5,288 nt of DNA from Pseudomonadota bacterium (lineage in GTDB: Bacteria > Pseudomonadota > Alphaproteobacteria > Rhodospirillales > 2-02-FULL-58-16), in assembly GCA_022572335.1 (NCBI GenBank), contig JACZWD010000180.1:1-5288 (forward strand), in the 5' to 3' direction. The notes below the pieces were generated by a model. That model was not told the DNA's origin. It worked only from the letters and a program-made list of their open reading frames with translations, and made no database searches. Numbering within the stretch: position 1 is the stretch's first letter; the number at the start of each line of letters is the position of its first letter. Positions 5,269-5,288 of this stretch are shown piece after piece. The position numbers and the translations under genes were made by a program.

Positions 5269-5288
5269 ACATATTTGCACTGTGATGT

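Noticed and set aside
5103..5285. A 60-codon plus-strand ORF in the right-hand non-coding region
   Set aside because: It starts inside the stem-loop, has no Shine-Dalgarno sequence, crosses the AT-rich promoter-like stretch, and has no recognisable features.
5073..5288. A tRNA, a known riboswitch or a CRISPR repeat in the right-hand spacer
   Set aside because: I found no cloverleaf, no T-loop sequence, no repeated units and no riboswitch core that I recognise. Only the stem-loop stands out.

Overview
The window is GC-rich DNA (apart from an AT-rich right edge), and every gene I can support lies on the minus strand. Codon use and protein sequences suggest an alphaproteobacterium, perhaps Rhodospirillales-like. 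That is an impression from family resemblance; no marker gene is present to settle it. Reading right to left, in the direction of transcription, the order is: a cell wall hydrolase (SleB/CwlJ type), folE, pabB, pabA, a doubtful small ORF, an ABC ATPase, and an ABC-2 permease cut by the left edge.

Right edge (5073-5288): no protein gene is supported. The last ~70 bases are about 74% A+T. They hold weak promoter-like sites on both strands and a long stem-loop (5101-5144). On the minus strand a T-rich tract follows the stem-loop, which lies only 28 bases upstream of the hydrolase start. The secreted hydrolase (4362-5072) follows. Next is a ~300-base spacer with a palindromic repeat-like hairpin and no convincing gene.

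Centre (1238-4020): a small folate supply block. FolE makes the pterin precursor from GTP. PabB with PabA makes 4-amino-4-deoxychorismate, the precursor of p-aminobenzoate. pabB and pabA overlap by ATGA. A terminator-like hairpin and a possible promoter separate folE from pabB. The lyase PabC is not in the window. The start of folE is unclear: a well-placed ATG with a Shine-Dalgarno sequence lies just upstream in another frame.

Left part (1-1040): an ATP-binding subunit and a permease, overlapping by GTGA, that look like the exporter-type ABC transporter found with PQQ-dependent alcohol dehydrogenase systems. Between pabA and the ATPase (1041-1237) there is only a possible 43-codon ORF whose end recalls a cupredoxin C-terminus but lacks the copper ligands.

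Most of the window is ordinary housekeeping DNA. The points most worth checking are the folE 5' end, the stem-loop before the hydrolase, and the small ORF next to pabA. I see no CRISPR array, tRNA, rRNA or insertion sequence, and no evidence for a new multi-gene system.
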